Below are positions 48,882-62,200 of a DNA stretch of 64,000 nt, in pieces (the stretch's first letter is position 1; the number at the start of each line of letters is the position of its first letter). This DNA comes from Syngnathus acus (Eukaryota > Chordata > Actinopteri > Syngnathiformes > Syngnathidae). Location of the stretch: the NCBI RefSeq assembly GCF_901709675.1, contig NC_051091.1, positions 8,342,967-8,406,966 of the forward strand. The letters run 5' to 3'. The position numbers and the translations under genes were made by a program. The notes beneath the pieces were generated by a model. That model was not told the origin of the DNA, did not search any database, and saw only the letters and a list, made by a program, of their open reading frames with translations.

Positions 48882-51800
48882 CTGAAGTACAGTCAAAACG
48901 TTTACTAGCCTTCGCACAGCAACAATGCGCACCCACGTGTGTGTTTGTGTGTGCCTACCTTGAGCCTTTCCAAGGCACACCTCCTCACACTCCTCCAAGT
49001 GAACAAATCGGTTGTCGTTTCCTCCGCAACCGCTGTAGATGAAGGGCCTGCACGCTCGGACGTGGCTGTTAAAGTACCAGCGCAACGTGAAGCGAGTGCA
49101 GTTGCCCTCCTCCATGGGTACCAGGCACGCTTCTTCTGGAGCTGCAGTGCACGTTTACGAAGATGGAAAAAGTGTACAAATTGCGATCAAAATAAGGTCA
49201 ATTGTACACTATAAAGACACATAAGAAATACACAGAATAAATTGAAATCAACTGGTGTCATTCCTGCCCAAAAAGTTGATTTCCCCCAAAGAGGTTACGA
49301 CCTTTCCCTACCTTCGCCTTGGGCTCTTTTGGTGGACCTGACTTTTCTGGCCTTGGGTGGTTTCAGAGCTGGAACTTTGCCTCCTCTTTCTCCACCAACT
49401 CTCACGACATTGGGTGCAGTTTTAGGGGCTTCAACTTTGACCGTTTTGTGTTTGTGGGGCTCATCTGCGGAAACACGAGGTTGCAACAGGGATCAACATG
49501 CTGTGTTTTTCAGAGAGGCCCCTGAACGCATCAGGAAACATAAGCTGCTTGTGGCACAGCTGAAAACATGCTCAGCAAATCAAACAGAAATGTATTAATT
49601 TATTTATAATCATTTATTTAAGTCCAGTAACACTGCCACTGATTATTATGTTATTTTTTAATTTGTCATAGAAAACAAATGTATAGAAAAAAGTACGTCT
49701 TAAATGACTAAACATGAACAATCTGAATTTTTCTTTTTTATCATCGCGTGTCATCCAGACTGACAGTTGAATGCGAGACGACGACCATTTTCTCATTGAA
49801 GTCTGCTTGCTCCAGAACAATTTGCCCCCCACCCCTTCCCCCCACCCCATGACTGAAATAAAGTGCTCCAGGCCACGTCTCATACCGTCAGTGTGATTGT
49901 CAGCAGGAGGGAAATACAGCAGCTCATCTAAAGGGTCGTCATAGTTGTCGATAGAGTAGATGTGCTCGTAGTCGGGGTCGTTGGTGTTCATCACCACGCG
50001 CAGCTCACGGCCTGAAATGTCAGAAAGTGAATCTATCAGTGCACGCCTGCGAATAAATATTCCCTAACATTCACAACGGATTCATCCACAAAGGGAATCT
50101 TGTGGTTTCTTCATAAGAAAAGATCACCAATGATTGAGTCCAACAGGGAGTGCAGGCACACGCAGAGATAAAAAGACAGAGGCCAACAAGCCAGGTGACG
50201 GACGGACGGACGGACTCACCCTCCACAGCTTTCCGGGCCGCGAGTTGCTCCGTTGCCATGGGCTGGGAGCGAGCGACAGGATCTGACGCCGAGAAAGCTA
50301 CCCAGGACGCAGAGGACAAAAGGTTCCACCGAAGGAGGACAGACAAGAGTGGAGAGAAGGAACGGGTAAGCGTTTCCACCAGGAGGGCACAAAGAAAAGT
50401 TGAGAAACTCAAAATATGAACCCAATCACCCCCCACCAAAGTCATCCCGCCGTTGCGACACATGAAAGCGACACAAGGGTCCTTCACGACATGCAACGGC
50501 TTTACAATGCATGGTGCAAGCTGCTTGGATGCACATTATTAAGCGCTGTGTGAGTGAGAGGCAATAAATAAATCATGGCTGAAATGATTGATTTGGTCTC
50601 ATTCAAAGTTGTAATGCATATTGATTAACTACCGGGTTTATTTTGAGCCATGCGTCGCTCTCTCTCTCTCTTTCTCCTTGAAATGGATTTTGCTAATTAT
50701 ACATATTGTCTGAATTTTATACACAATGTTATGCACTAATCAATAATGAGCTTATTTTTAAATTGACACCAAATCAAAATGAAGCATAATTAGATAATAA
50801 CAAACTCTTTGATTGGGAGTTATTAGAACTACTTCATAGACAGCATGTCCACAAAGCTTCATTACAAAAGCAATCAATGAGATAATTGTGTCAACATAGC
50901 TATTGAAGTTTGGGGATTTATGTAAAATGGCAACATAATGTTGATCATGGTTATCTAAAATTGGATCATCATCAAGGAAATTGGGCTGCATTTTACAGTT
51001 TGTTTTTTTCAGGGGGCGGGGCAATGAGTTCTAAAAATAAAATGAGAAACTGCAGCCCATTTCTCTTCTAACCCTTCAAATATTATCATTAAGTTTAAAT
51101 ATCAAACTGAAGGTGTTTCCGCATCAATCATAGAGTTGCAATAATGTGGAGATGTTTTTGAATCAGTTTGGACACGTGCACTGTATGTGCAATATGAGTC
51201 ATGCTGAATCACAACATGTGCGTCTCCCCCTTCCTCTCGTGCCGCCGTCCGACGACTCACTCACCTCCACACGCTGCGCGGCCGACAGATGGACAGGACG
51301 AAGAACCGGAGGAGAGCAAAAAAAAAAAAAAAAGTCAGTTCAGAAGAGTCGTGACACTGACGCAGTTCAGTAACGCTTATGTTGTGGCAGTTGAGTCATA
51401 CACAGGCCATCTTTGCTCAAGTTCATTTTAGGGACAGCACACCTATGAATTAGCAATGGAAGGAGCAGCCAAGACTTACCACAGTGCTGACTCATTTCCG
51501 TGCGTACGTACTCTCTGACCTCAGTCTCCTGAATCGCAAATAAGACGGGGAAATAATTAAACATTGAAAAACAAAGTGTCACAACCGGATTGTGCTATCG
51601 CCGTGGGCTCGAGTACTGACCGTCATGCCTGGCTCTCCTCGTTCTCCCTTGGATCCATCTGGGCCCATTTCCCCCTACAACATGGACAGGTATTAGAACA
51701 TGCACAACCCACAGAGCGGCCTGCAGCGCAATCATTCATTAGCCACTCGACTAAATGCAAAGTCAAAGTGAAAGGTTAATTCAGGATCACGCCGCTTCAG

Positions 51801-54800
51801 AATTTGAAATAGAACTGATATAATATCCTGTAATTGGCTATAAACAGGATTAGAGGCGCACAAATTCAGCAGACACACAGGAAATCTGAAGCTGAGAAGC
51901 TCACAGAGGAACTAGATGGGTCATTTCTGTGACGTGCATCTAAAGTAGTTGCTGATTCAATTATCCACTCGCTTTGGCTTCCACTTTACATTTCAAAGTC
52001 ATAATTAAAGAAAACAATAAATGGAAAGAAAAAAAAAGGACAAACCACTACTCCGCGTTCCCCTGGGATCCCGGGAACACCACGTGGACCCACCATGGCC
52101 GGACCAACGGGTCCTCTTTCTCCCTAATACAGAAAACAGAAAAAAAAAAATGTTGCTACAAGTCAAGCCGCCATGAAGATAGATGACTCATCATCCAGAA
52201 GCTGTAGCCGTGCCATCCATAAATACATGAAATTCACATAACGCCTTCAAACATCCTCATTGTGCTCGGCGCATGACACAAACTAGTAATAAATGATGAA
52301 AACTCTAAAAGCACTCTGTCGGTTTAGCGAACTAAATCTCTTTCCAGGGTGAAGTCCAACGTCGTGCTTTCAGGAGGAACTAAAAAAAGAAAACCTTGCA
52401 TCTCACTGTGAAAGCACGTGCAATCATAAGAGAGATATTGCTCTCCCTGTGGAGAGCTTTTTTATTTATGACTTCGATGATGACGGAGACAAGAGGGTCA
52501 AAGTCAGGGTTTATCGAACCGTCAATCACGACATGAGAGAAAACACTCAGGGAGCCGCGACAAAGCACAAGCAAAACATTCGACTTTTGTAACTATTTTT
52601 TTTCCGTCCCATTGTTGACTGACGTTCTATCCGACTTGTCTAGATCATCAAATTGTGACTTATCACCTTCTGTCCTTGGAGTCCTTCAGGGCCTTTAGCA
52701 CCAGCCGTTCCCTGGGGGCCTGTCAGTCCAGGTGCCCCGTCCGCTCCTCTGGGCCCCGGGGGGCCAGGGATGCCGGACGGCCCCTGCATTTTAAAGGCGC
52801 ACTTCATTATATACGTCCTGATATTAGCGAACAAAACTTTTAGGTGGTGGACGTTCTCCCTCACCCTTTCACCTTTGTCGCCCTGAGTTCCTTTAGAGCC
52901 TTCGACCCCGTCGAAGCCACGGTCGCCCTACAAAGACAATTGCGGGCTTTGGATTGATGAAAACACTTTTATCAGATGAGTAAACGCACCTTGGGGCCGA
53001 CTATTCCTTCTTTTCCCGGGATGCCCGGGGGTCCGGAGGAGCCCACATCCCCCTGAAAACAAAAACACATTTTGGGTGGCACCATCAGAAGCAAACAGCT
53101 GTTTTTCTAGTTGCCATACCTGATCGCCTTTTCGTCCTGGTAGCCCAGGTCGCCCATGGAAGCCATTATCCCCCTGATGACACAAATTTTGATCATTACA
53201 TCAAATCTAAATCTCTTTTATTAGCCAGGTAAATTGTTTGTAATATTTTAAAATTTACAAAATATTTTTCCATTCTGTTAATATCAAGCCACCTTGTAAT
53301 GTTTTCCAATTCAGAATTTTCCACTTATATTTATTTAGTAAGTGAGAATAGGTTTGACCTATTTAATGTATAAAGAACAGATAGGGAACGTAGTTTCGGT
53401 TTTCCCTTATTCTTCTCCTCATACTTCACCTTCTCTCCTTTAGATCCATCACCTCCACAAAGCCCCTTAGATCCTCGGTCGCCCTGGAAACGCAAACAAC
53501 TTCATCATATTGAGACACATGGAGAAGCTTTTAAGTAACAGAGGATAAAAATACATCCAAGCCGTCCATCCATGGGCCATCAGTCCTTTCAATGGTCACC
53601 CAGTCCACTTTCACAAACGCGCGCACACACACATGCATCAGCCTCTGTAGCATTAGCAAGTCTCACAAAGCAAATGGACATGACAATTGTACATGATAAT
53701 GGTTATTGAGGGGCCACTTACACATAAAAGTGGCAAAAGAGTAGCAGCAGACGGTGAGGTACAGACAATTTACAGCGACTACCCTGACAATGACACACAG
53801 TTATTCTAGAAAATTTGACTTTAATGTACAGATAATACACTATTTTACGATATGGATGTTTTGAAAATGACATAACTAAAGCTAGAATTGAGTGCATTTG
53901 TTGAGCTGCTTGTATTCTTCTGAAAATAATCCAAACTGGGTTTTAAGATGTTTCTTGAACTGAATATTATTATTATTGTATATTATATATACGTATATTA
54001 TTATTATTTTGTTATTCAAACGTATCTTACAGGGCTCTATTATTGTGCAGTGCGTAAAGTATCTCTGCACAGCAGCAACGTAATTTCTCAGACAAGCACT
54101 TACTTGCGAGAGGGATGTCTGCGCTGCTGTGGGAGTGTTCACAGCCGACTTCAGTCAATCACAATGATTCCTTTTATGCAACTTAAGGCGCAAACTAGGC
54201 CCACTAGACTCTCGGCATGGCAGAAGCACATTTGTGCGGGGACTTTGTGAACCCTCCTTTTGTGTTCAGAGCCTCTGGTTTACTGCTAACATACTGATAC
54301 ACTTAAAAATGTTTTTCCAAACAAGATTTAATGAGTTATTCCTTACCCCATTGTTGACCTGAACACGTTCTATGCTAACTCATTATTCTGTTACAGTCGA
54401 TAGATTTTACATTCATTATCTTCAGCTTGATCAATTTCATGCTGTTATGCAGTTGCGAGTCGCATCATCCACCCATGAAATACATTCCATGCTCAATACC
54501 ACACGTGTCAAAATCAGCTAATCTACCTTAATTCCTCTCAATCCGACGATGCCAATCTCTCCTTTGTCGCCCTTGCGTCCGAGCAGACCGTCTTTTCCAG
54601 GCAAACCCTGGAAGAAGAAGAAGAAACACAACAACCAAACATTCATCTATTGTCAAACCTTTTCAATGCACAATTGGAAATATATTTGGATATAAGGAAA
54701 CACACCGCTTCACCGGGCACGCCGGCCGGTCCTGCTTCTCCCTGCGGAGAAAAGTGACAATTAGAATAATTAGAGCAGAGAGATGATGATGATCTGCATC

Positions 54801-57800
54801 AAGAACTGTCTGTCTTTCCAATGCAGGTTAATTATAATGATCATCTGTGCGGAGCGCCGTAGCTTGCCTTCTGTCCGCCAGGACCCCGAGCACCGGGGAA
54901 TCCATTGGATCCTTTTTCACCGGCCTCTCCCCTCAAACCCTGAAAATAAGATGACAAAAAAAAGTTTGGTTCCTTTTCAATCAACACTTTATGATTAGAA
55001 TTTTCTTGCAGGTACTAATTGGCGAGCTCACCGGCTCTCCCGGTGGTCCCTCCTGACCCTTTGCTCCTTTTTCTCCTTGCCCACCTTTGGGCCCACGGTC
55101 GCCCTAAAATAGAAGGACGGTTTTGTCAAGATTTGAATTGAACAATATGAAAGCCTTTTGGTACTGGTACTGACTTGTTCTCCTCCGCTGCCTTTTGCTC
55201 CAGGAGGTCCTCCAATCAGCATGGTGTCCCCCTAAAATTGAGGAAATCATTTTTGAAATGAAATATTTGTAAGTGAACCCCCATGACATTAGCATTGAAC
55301 ATATTCCTAAACTCTTCCTGAAGTTTTTTTTCTTTTTATCTTCGTCACAGTCTGTCTTACATCCTCACTTTTTTTTTTCCCCCCAACGTGTTTGTTTGGC
55401 TTTATGCATATGAATCACTGCGGTAGCGCAACAGGGCAAAACACTGCAGTGGCGCTTATTAGACATTAACATGCACACACCTTCTCTCCTTTGTTCCCTT
55501 GCAGGCCATCGTCTCCCTGGAAAAAAAAAACAACAACAAGAGCAAAACATTTCATTCTGGCACGTCAATGGAATTTAATTCACATGAGAAGAATGCTCGT
55601 GGGATGATGCTCGCATAATGACGTGAACAAATGGGAAAAAGGATCGAGTGTCATTAGTATTCACCTTCTCTCCCCGAGTGCCGCGTAACCCTGGTGGACC
55701 CTGATGGATGGCGGGCACACACACACACGAACACACACAATTATTCTGAGCTTGGCAATGAAAAGCATCATTAAGGCTGTGCTGCAGCTTATAAAAGCTG
55801 AGATGAATCTGGAAAGACGGGTCGTTGATTGTAAAATATACAATAGCTTTTTTTTTTTTCTTTTTCCTTTGCAGTGAGAGAGCGTTTGTTGTGTTGCTCA
55901 ATACCATCGATTTCCTTTCCTGCTAGTATCGGCAAAACCGAACCGGTACCGATCTTAGCAGTCTGCATTAGAAGTTTATATCAAATTATGGAAGAGTACG
56001 TTTAAATAATTTATTTCTTTTAAACTCATAAAGTGGTCGCTCCAAAGTGGGCAGCATTTGGATTGACATCAAGTGACTCACCGAGAGAGCACTTATCTCT
56101 CCTTTGATGATAGTCATAAAAATTCAGGCAAACAATGTATTGTTTGTACATTTTACAATGAACATTTATATGACAACTTCAAATGTTACTTTCAATCATC
56201 CACTTTTTATGATGGATGGTGAGTGACAATTTGGCAATGGAATGGCTCGATTAAATTTTTGAAACAGATTGAATTTAACCTTACAGGTTTCATTGTATTT
56301 TAAATTTCAACAATGACTGAAGTTATGGAAGAAATCGCCAATAATAGAAACAATTGATGAACTCACCGTTAAGCCCCTCTCTCCATCCAAACCCGGGCGT
56401 CCTTCTTCCCCCTAAAATATGACCAAAAATATGAAACCACATCAGTGTGTATGAGTGTGTGACAGATTGCAGAGATCTTACTCTTGTTCCTGGCTCTCCT
56501 CTCTCTCCTCTTGGACCCGTCACACCAAGTCCAGTTTCTCCCTGGTCAAATAAACGATGTGCACGTTTGTATAAATCTCAACTGGCTTTTTTTTTTTTAG
56601 TTACAATCGTGTGTTGGATCTTTGTACTTTGTCTCCTTTGGTCCCGTCGACACCAGGAGAACCCTGCAAAACACATTTTAAAAGACTGAGCTTTTTTTTA
56701 TTTTTTTTTTAAAGTTATATTGAAAGAGGAGCTAAACTCACAGCTTGCCCAGGAGGTCCAATAGGACCAGGAGGTCCGGTATTTCCCGGCCGGCCCTGAA
56801 ATCCTTGAAGACCCTAAAAATGACAACAAGCTATTTTACAGCAACACCAAAGACATTCAAAAAGGTGAGAAAAAAAATTATTCACCCTCTCTCCTGGTGG
56901 TCCAGGTGGTCCTGGGTCACCATGTTCTCCTCTCAGACCGGGAGGCCCAATATCCCCAGACTTGCCCTGCAGTCCTGGAGGACCAGCTGAACCGGGAAGA
57001 CCTGAATCTCCCTTATAGTCAAAAGGCAGGTTGCTTCTTAAACCGAAAGACTGGAGCATATAGCGCCTATATGTCACGTGTTTACTCACCTTTAACCCCT
57101 GCGGTCCAACGATACCTGCAGGACCTGACATTCCTACGCCTCTTTCTCCCTGTAGCAAAAATGTGTCACTACTTCCAGTCAGATAATAGGGACATTTGAG
57201 GAACAAAATAAAAAACAGACCTTATCTCCTTTCGGCCCAAGAGGACCTCGTTCCCCCTAAGGGACAAGAAAAGAAAAAATGGATACGAGTAGCAACAACA
57301 AGTACTTGGGGAAAACAAAGTTAAAAAAAAAAGCTCCATATCAAAAAAAGTCTCACAATGTTGTGCTCATTTTAAATACTGAAAATATAAGAAAGCCGGG
57401 TTATTTGAATTAGAAATAATAATAAAAAAAATGTGGACAATGAAAAGAGATACTCACATTTTCTCCTGACTGTCCTGCTTCCCCAACCTCACCCTAATAA
57501 TGACAACATATGAGCAACGTCACTCATCATCTACAGTGCACGTGATGCCACTCACCCGTTCGCCTCTTATGCCAGCAAGACCTCGTTCTCCCCGGCCACC
57601 CTGACAGACAAATGACCAATTTAGAAAAAGGACATACGCCCACAGAACCCTCAATCCTTGGCAAGGACGAGGTGCTCACACTCACCTTTTCACCAGTGAG
57701 TCCTCGCTCTCCTGGAGTTCCTGGTAGTGTTGTTCCTGGAACACCCTGAATTGCAAGAAAGTGTTTTATTTAGGTAATCTTTTTATCGGATGTTTTTCAA

Positions 57801-59170
57801 ATCAATGGACAATTTGAAGCTTAAATCCAGTTAGGTTGAAAGAATGTGGAAATTAACTTACCTTCTCTCCTTTGACTCCAGGGGGTCCTGCTACTGCCTG
57901 GTGGAGAGAACAAAAGTGGAATAATGTGATCATAATTACCTGAGAAGCACAGTGTGGTGCTGCTTTTTTTTCTTCAAAGAATAAAAAGCTTTTTTTTTTC
58001 CAATATAGCTGTGGGAGATTATTTGAAAATTACTTTCTTCTTGTTCCACTCCGGAGGTGGCAATCGTTGCAGCCACTTGAGTGTGTGCGTTAACATAATT
58101 CTTCAGTTTTGCTTGTTCATTGTTGGCAGGCTTAGATGGTTCACTTGCAAGAATCAGCGTGTTATTATTTCAAGTTCGCCTGCTAGAATAGTCAAGCATT
58201 TTGCGGGAAAACTCAAGGGCAGGATCACAATCCTACCACCTGTATGTTCTCCAAATATTGGTTGGGGGAACAAAATGGAAGTACACGCTAGTGAAATGGG
58301 TGTCGCAGGTAATTTATCAAACTGTTGAACTGCCTGACAGCATCGCGGTGACTCTGTCCAAGGTGCTGAGCCCGAGGCGCTCATCTGTGAGGAGGCCACT
58401 CAACACGCTCGTCACAGGTCACGTCAGCAGCACAAACAAGGGGGGGCAAGCCTGATACTGCATTAAACTAGAATATAAAGTACAGCATGACAAATGGCAA
58501 CCTTTACACATTCCATCAGCGAGCAGTTAATAAGATCCGCCTGGAGCTAATGACATCTAATAGAAGAGACTTATTGAGATTGTCAAGATTCATTTAACAA
58601 TATGTTTATTTTTGTGATTGTAGTTCGATGTGTCTGGATCTAGTTAACCAATATTGTATACCTCTCAGTATAATGATGAGCTTTTGTTTGTTAAATTGTG
58701 GCTGGTGAGTGTCTAGCATGACAGGTTGGGCACAGGTGTCAAACTCAAGGCTCGGGGGCCAGATCCAGCCCAACGCGTCATTTTATGTGGACCACTAAAG
58801 CAAATTAAGTGGCTACTTTGTTTTTATTGCTGAATGCGTCAACTGCATGCTCATCTCAGGAAAATGATCAGCCTAACCCGCATCTTCATTTAACCTCTCG
58901 GAAAAGTGCAGTCTGTTAAGCTCCTCCCATTTGGTAGTTTACATTACAGACAAAAAAAAGGGGTGTCGAAAGGTGATAATAGAATCCCAATTGCACTGCC
59001 GACTCATCTGTATTGTTCTCAGCCGTGGAAGTGGGAGCTAACGAGAAACTTTTTAGAAAGCAACCAAGCAATTTCATATTGAAGACCTCAGACAACCTTG
59101 CACTTGTGAATCAACATCAATTATGTGCCACTGCATGCATCACAAAATCTGAGTGTGCTCTCAACTTGGC

Positions 59171-59225
<55 letters not shown>

Positions 59226-62200
59226 AATGCTGTAGGCTTTGAAGTTTTGATGGCTTGTGGCTCACGCAGAGGGGAATCAATCACTGCAGCTTTTGAGAAA
59301 ATGATGACTACGTAGTAATTTAGTACGAGTCATTTTTACAACCAGATGCATGCCGCTAACACATTTCCTCCTTTCTAAAGAAAGATCAGGTTAAGCGATA
59401 ATTGACACTGGCATATTTCATATTGATTCATTTGGAGTCTAATCCAAGGATGGAGAATGCAGCAGATGTGTATGAAATATTTGTGACCTTGATCGGCACT
59501 TTAACTCTGCCTGAGTTTAATTTTGAGATTTAATGACAGAATTAGAACAGGCCCAAGTCAATTTCCCAAAAGATGTCTGCGGCCATTTCAATGCGGAGTG
59601 TCAAAAGCAGAGCAAGGCCACCATTCTCCAGAGTCAGCTTTCAATTTCAAAGGCGTAACAGTGCGAAGAAGAATCATGGATGAGTGAAGGTGCTGTGTAA
59701 TGTGCTTTGCGGGTTAACTGAATACCGAAGAGTCGTACATATGACAACAGCAGGAGAGAGATTTACGTGTTATCTGCCTGGAAAAAGACATTCCGAGACA
59801 TTGTTTGATTGTCACCCACGCTAAGATTTGGGTTTTGGCAACTCAATGCAAGAGAGCTTGTGACACTGTCCAACATTCCATCTCGAAATTCTTATTAGTG
59901 GCAGGGCAAATTGTCCGTGAAGGCACGAAAGACTGAATTGCACAATCACGGCTCATCGGTTTGTTTTTGGATGCAGCAAGTAAATGAAAACCAAACAAAA
60001 GTGCAGAGCTGAATGCACAGTACAGTAGACTGGGGGGAATTGTTTTGAACAATTAAACGCTTTACTTTTACATACGCAAACAAGACAGCCTGCTGAGAGG
60101 TACGCAGATATTCTGGTATGTGTTACAGCTAGTGTTAATTCAAAAGGTTTATTTCCAATTGGTAACTGTTGCCCTGTTGGAGGGCGGCAGGAGGCCCCGA
60201 CAAGTATGGAGCGCACCGTACTCGGTCGTGAGTGGGAGAAATGCGCAGCCTACTTCACTTTATAGCGGTAACACATCACCGGGACACTAATGGAATTGTG
60301 GTCACAGTTCTCGGGTGTAATTTCATTTTAGCAACATGTGACTTTGGCTCACTAAGCAGTACCGAGTCATAAACTGGCCAAAGGTGCAGCAAAAAGTAAT
60401 GCTGACTAGAAACAAGATATCTACTGCCACCAAATCCTGATTAAGTAATAATAATAATAGGGATATTTTTGCATAGCCTTTGCACCCTTTTAGCACACAG
60501 ATGGTCTTTGAGGAGTTTCAAAAACCATTTCAAATAAGCGGATATACAGACATTTAATATTACAGAAGTAGAAATAATATTATGCATAATCAAACTTCAC
60601 ACAAATTAAAACTTTTGTCTGTCCTTGTTAAGTCAAATTGCCATGCACATCAATATGCACTATGCTGAATGAGACTCTGTGCTCCAAATGCAGATGACCA
60701 GAAAACGTAATTGCAAGGTTTACTACTTTGTGCACTGCCTAGTAGAGCGAACAGTTGAGCTCCGAGCCAGCTCAGGAACTTTTACAGAACAGAGTGTTGA
60801 CTCAACATGATCATCATCATCATCATTTGGACAAACAGCAGCAGCCAGGCCAATGGCCCCCCTGAAGGAAGACCACGAAGCGTTGTGCATCAAATCAAAA
60901 CGATCACTGCAGGATCCTAATAATAGCACCGCAGAGATGCTATTTTATGACTTCGGGCACTAAATCATCATGCCGCTTGGATCTTGCCCAATATAACCTG
61001 GTAGGGCACAAACTATTGCAATGTATTCTTACCTTCCCTGGAGGACCACCGTCTCCCTGCTCTCCCTTGAAACCCGGCTGACCTGGAGGGCCAACAATGC
61101 CCTGGGGATTAGAAATAGTTAGGAGAGGCAAAACTCCATAAATGACACAAGACACATTAATGCAGTGAGCGCACACACACACACTCACACACACAAACCT
61201 GCTTCCCTGGCAATCCTGGTAATCCATCTTTCCCAGACACTCCATCTCTTCCAGGTACCCCAGGCTTTCCTGCTTCACCCTATGAGGAACCAAATGTTTA
61301 TTTTTACTTGATGACTCTCAGCATCATTTGTACAGCTGTCATTGTTTGTTTGGTACTACAGCACTAATGAGACTCCTTATATTATGTAGTAAAGACTCTC
61401 TGGACCCAAAAATATAATATTGAATCAAATAATAATTCTGACTTCATCTACAATACAGGGACCGACCTTGAATTTTTTTTTTTATTGAGACTTGAGGGTC
61501 TATTTTCATGGACCAGCGCAAGGCAGGGCATAACTCGATGCCAATGTTGGTCCATCAGCAAAAGGGTAGGCTGCACCACTGTGGGAGTGGTCATCTCTGA
61601 CTTTAATCATATCCTAGTTTCCTTTAGATGTGCCTTAGGGAAACATAGCTGTGCTCTGAAGCGAGGCCTCGGACACTAAAGAATCTACTTTGATTTCAGT
61701 TTGCATGCCAAAGTCCATTTACTTATTTATTGTATTTAGCTGTGCAATCCATGCTCTAATTAAAAAACAATATTTTAGCAGTCACACATTATAAATAACA
61801 AGTAGTACTTATTAAAAAAAAAAACTTGAGACATATATTAGCAACATAATTCACACTATAAGATTAGCTGGGGAATTAAACCAAACAAACTGGAACACTA
61901 TTACTGGCTTTCATGTCTAATTACTTACAAGCTAAAAACAAAAAAAACAAACAAGTGGCCATTATTTCATCACTAAATACCACAATGAAGTCGCAGCATG
62001 TTCAACGCTGCATACTTACCACCTGGCCTGACAAGCCTGAAGGCCCCTGTGGACCCTGCAGGAGGAAATAAATACAGCAGTATGACAAAACACACCAACA
62101 CTGAGACTTACAGTGAATTTCATGAGGAAACGAGAACATTTTGCTTGGAGTGACAGAGTTGCTGATAGGAAACACTTACCACGGCTCCTGGAGGACCCGG

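Larger units (their letters stand above)
57898..61032 (-). other. Large col7a1 intron
   Basis: At 3.1 kb it is by far the largest intron in the sampled part; most others are under 1.2 kb. It holds a (TG)26 tract and a dispersed repeat. No Gly-X-Y frame is visible on the minus strand, and register is kept across it (GK to AVA). Confidence 0.85.

Noticed and set aside
48811-48957. Read-through C-terminus of col7a1 past the Kunitz exon donor
   Set aside because: The AAG|GTAGGC donor and the acceptor at 48882-48883 give an in-frame short tail and stop; the read-through tail is low-complexity.
56085-56125. Exon-like piece in a col7a1 intron: minus strand AAAGGAGAGATAAGTGCTCTC followed by GTGAGT
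   Set aside because: It has a good donor but no usable acceptor and would break Gly-X-Y register. It may be an exon relic or chance.
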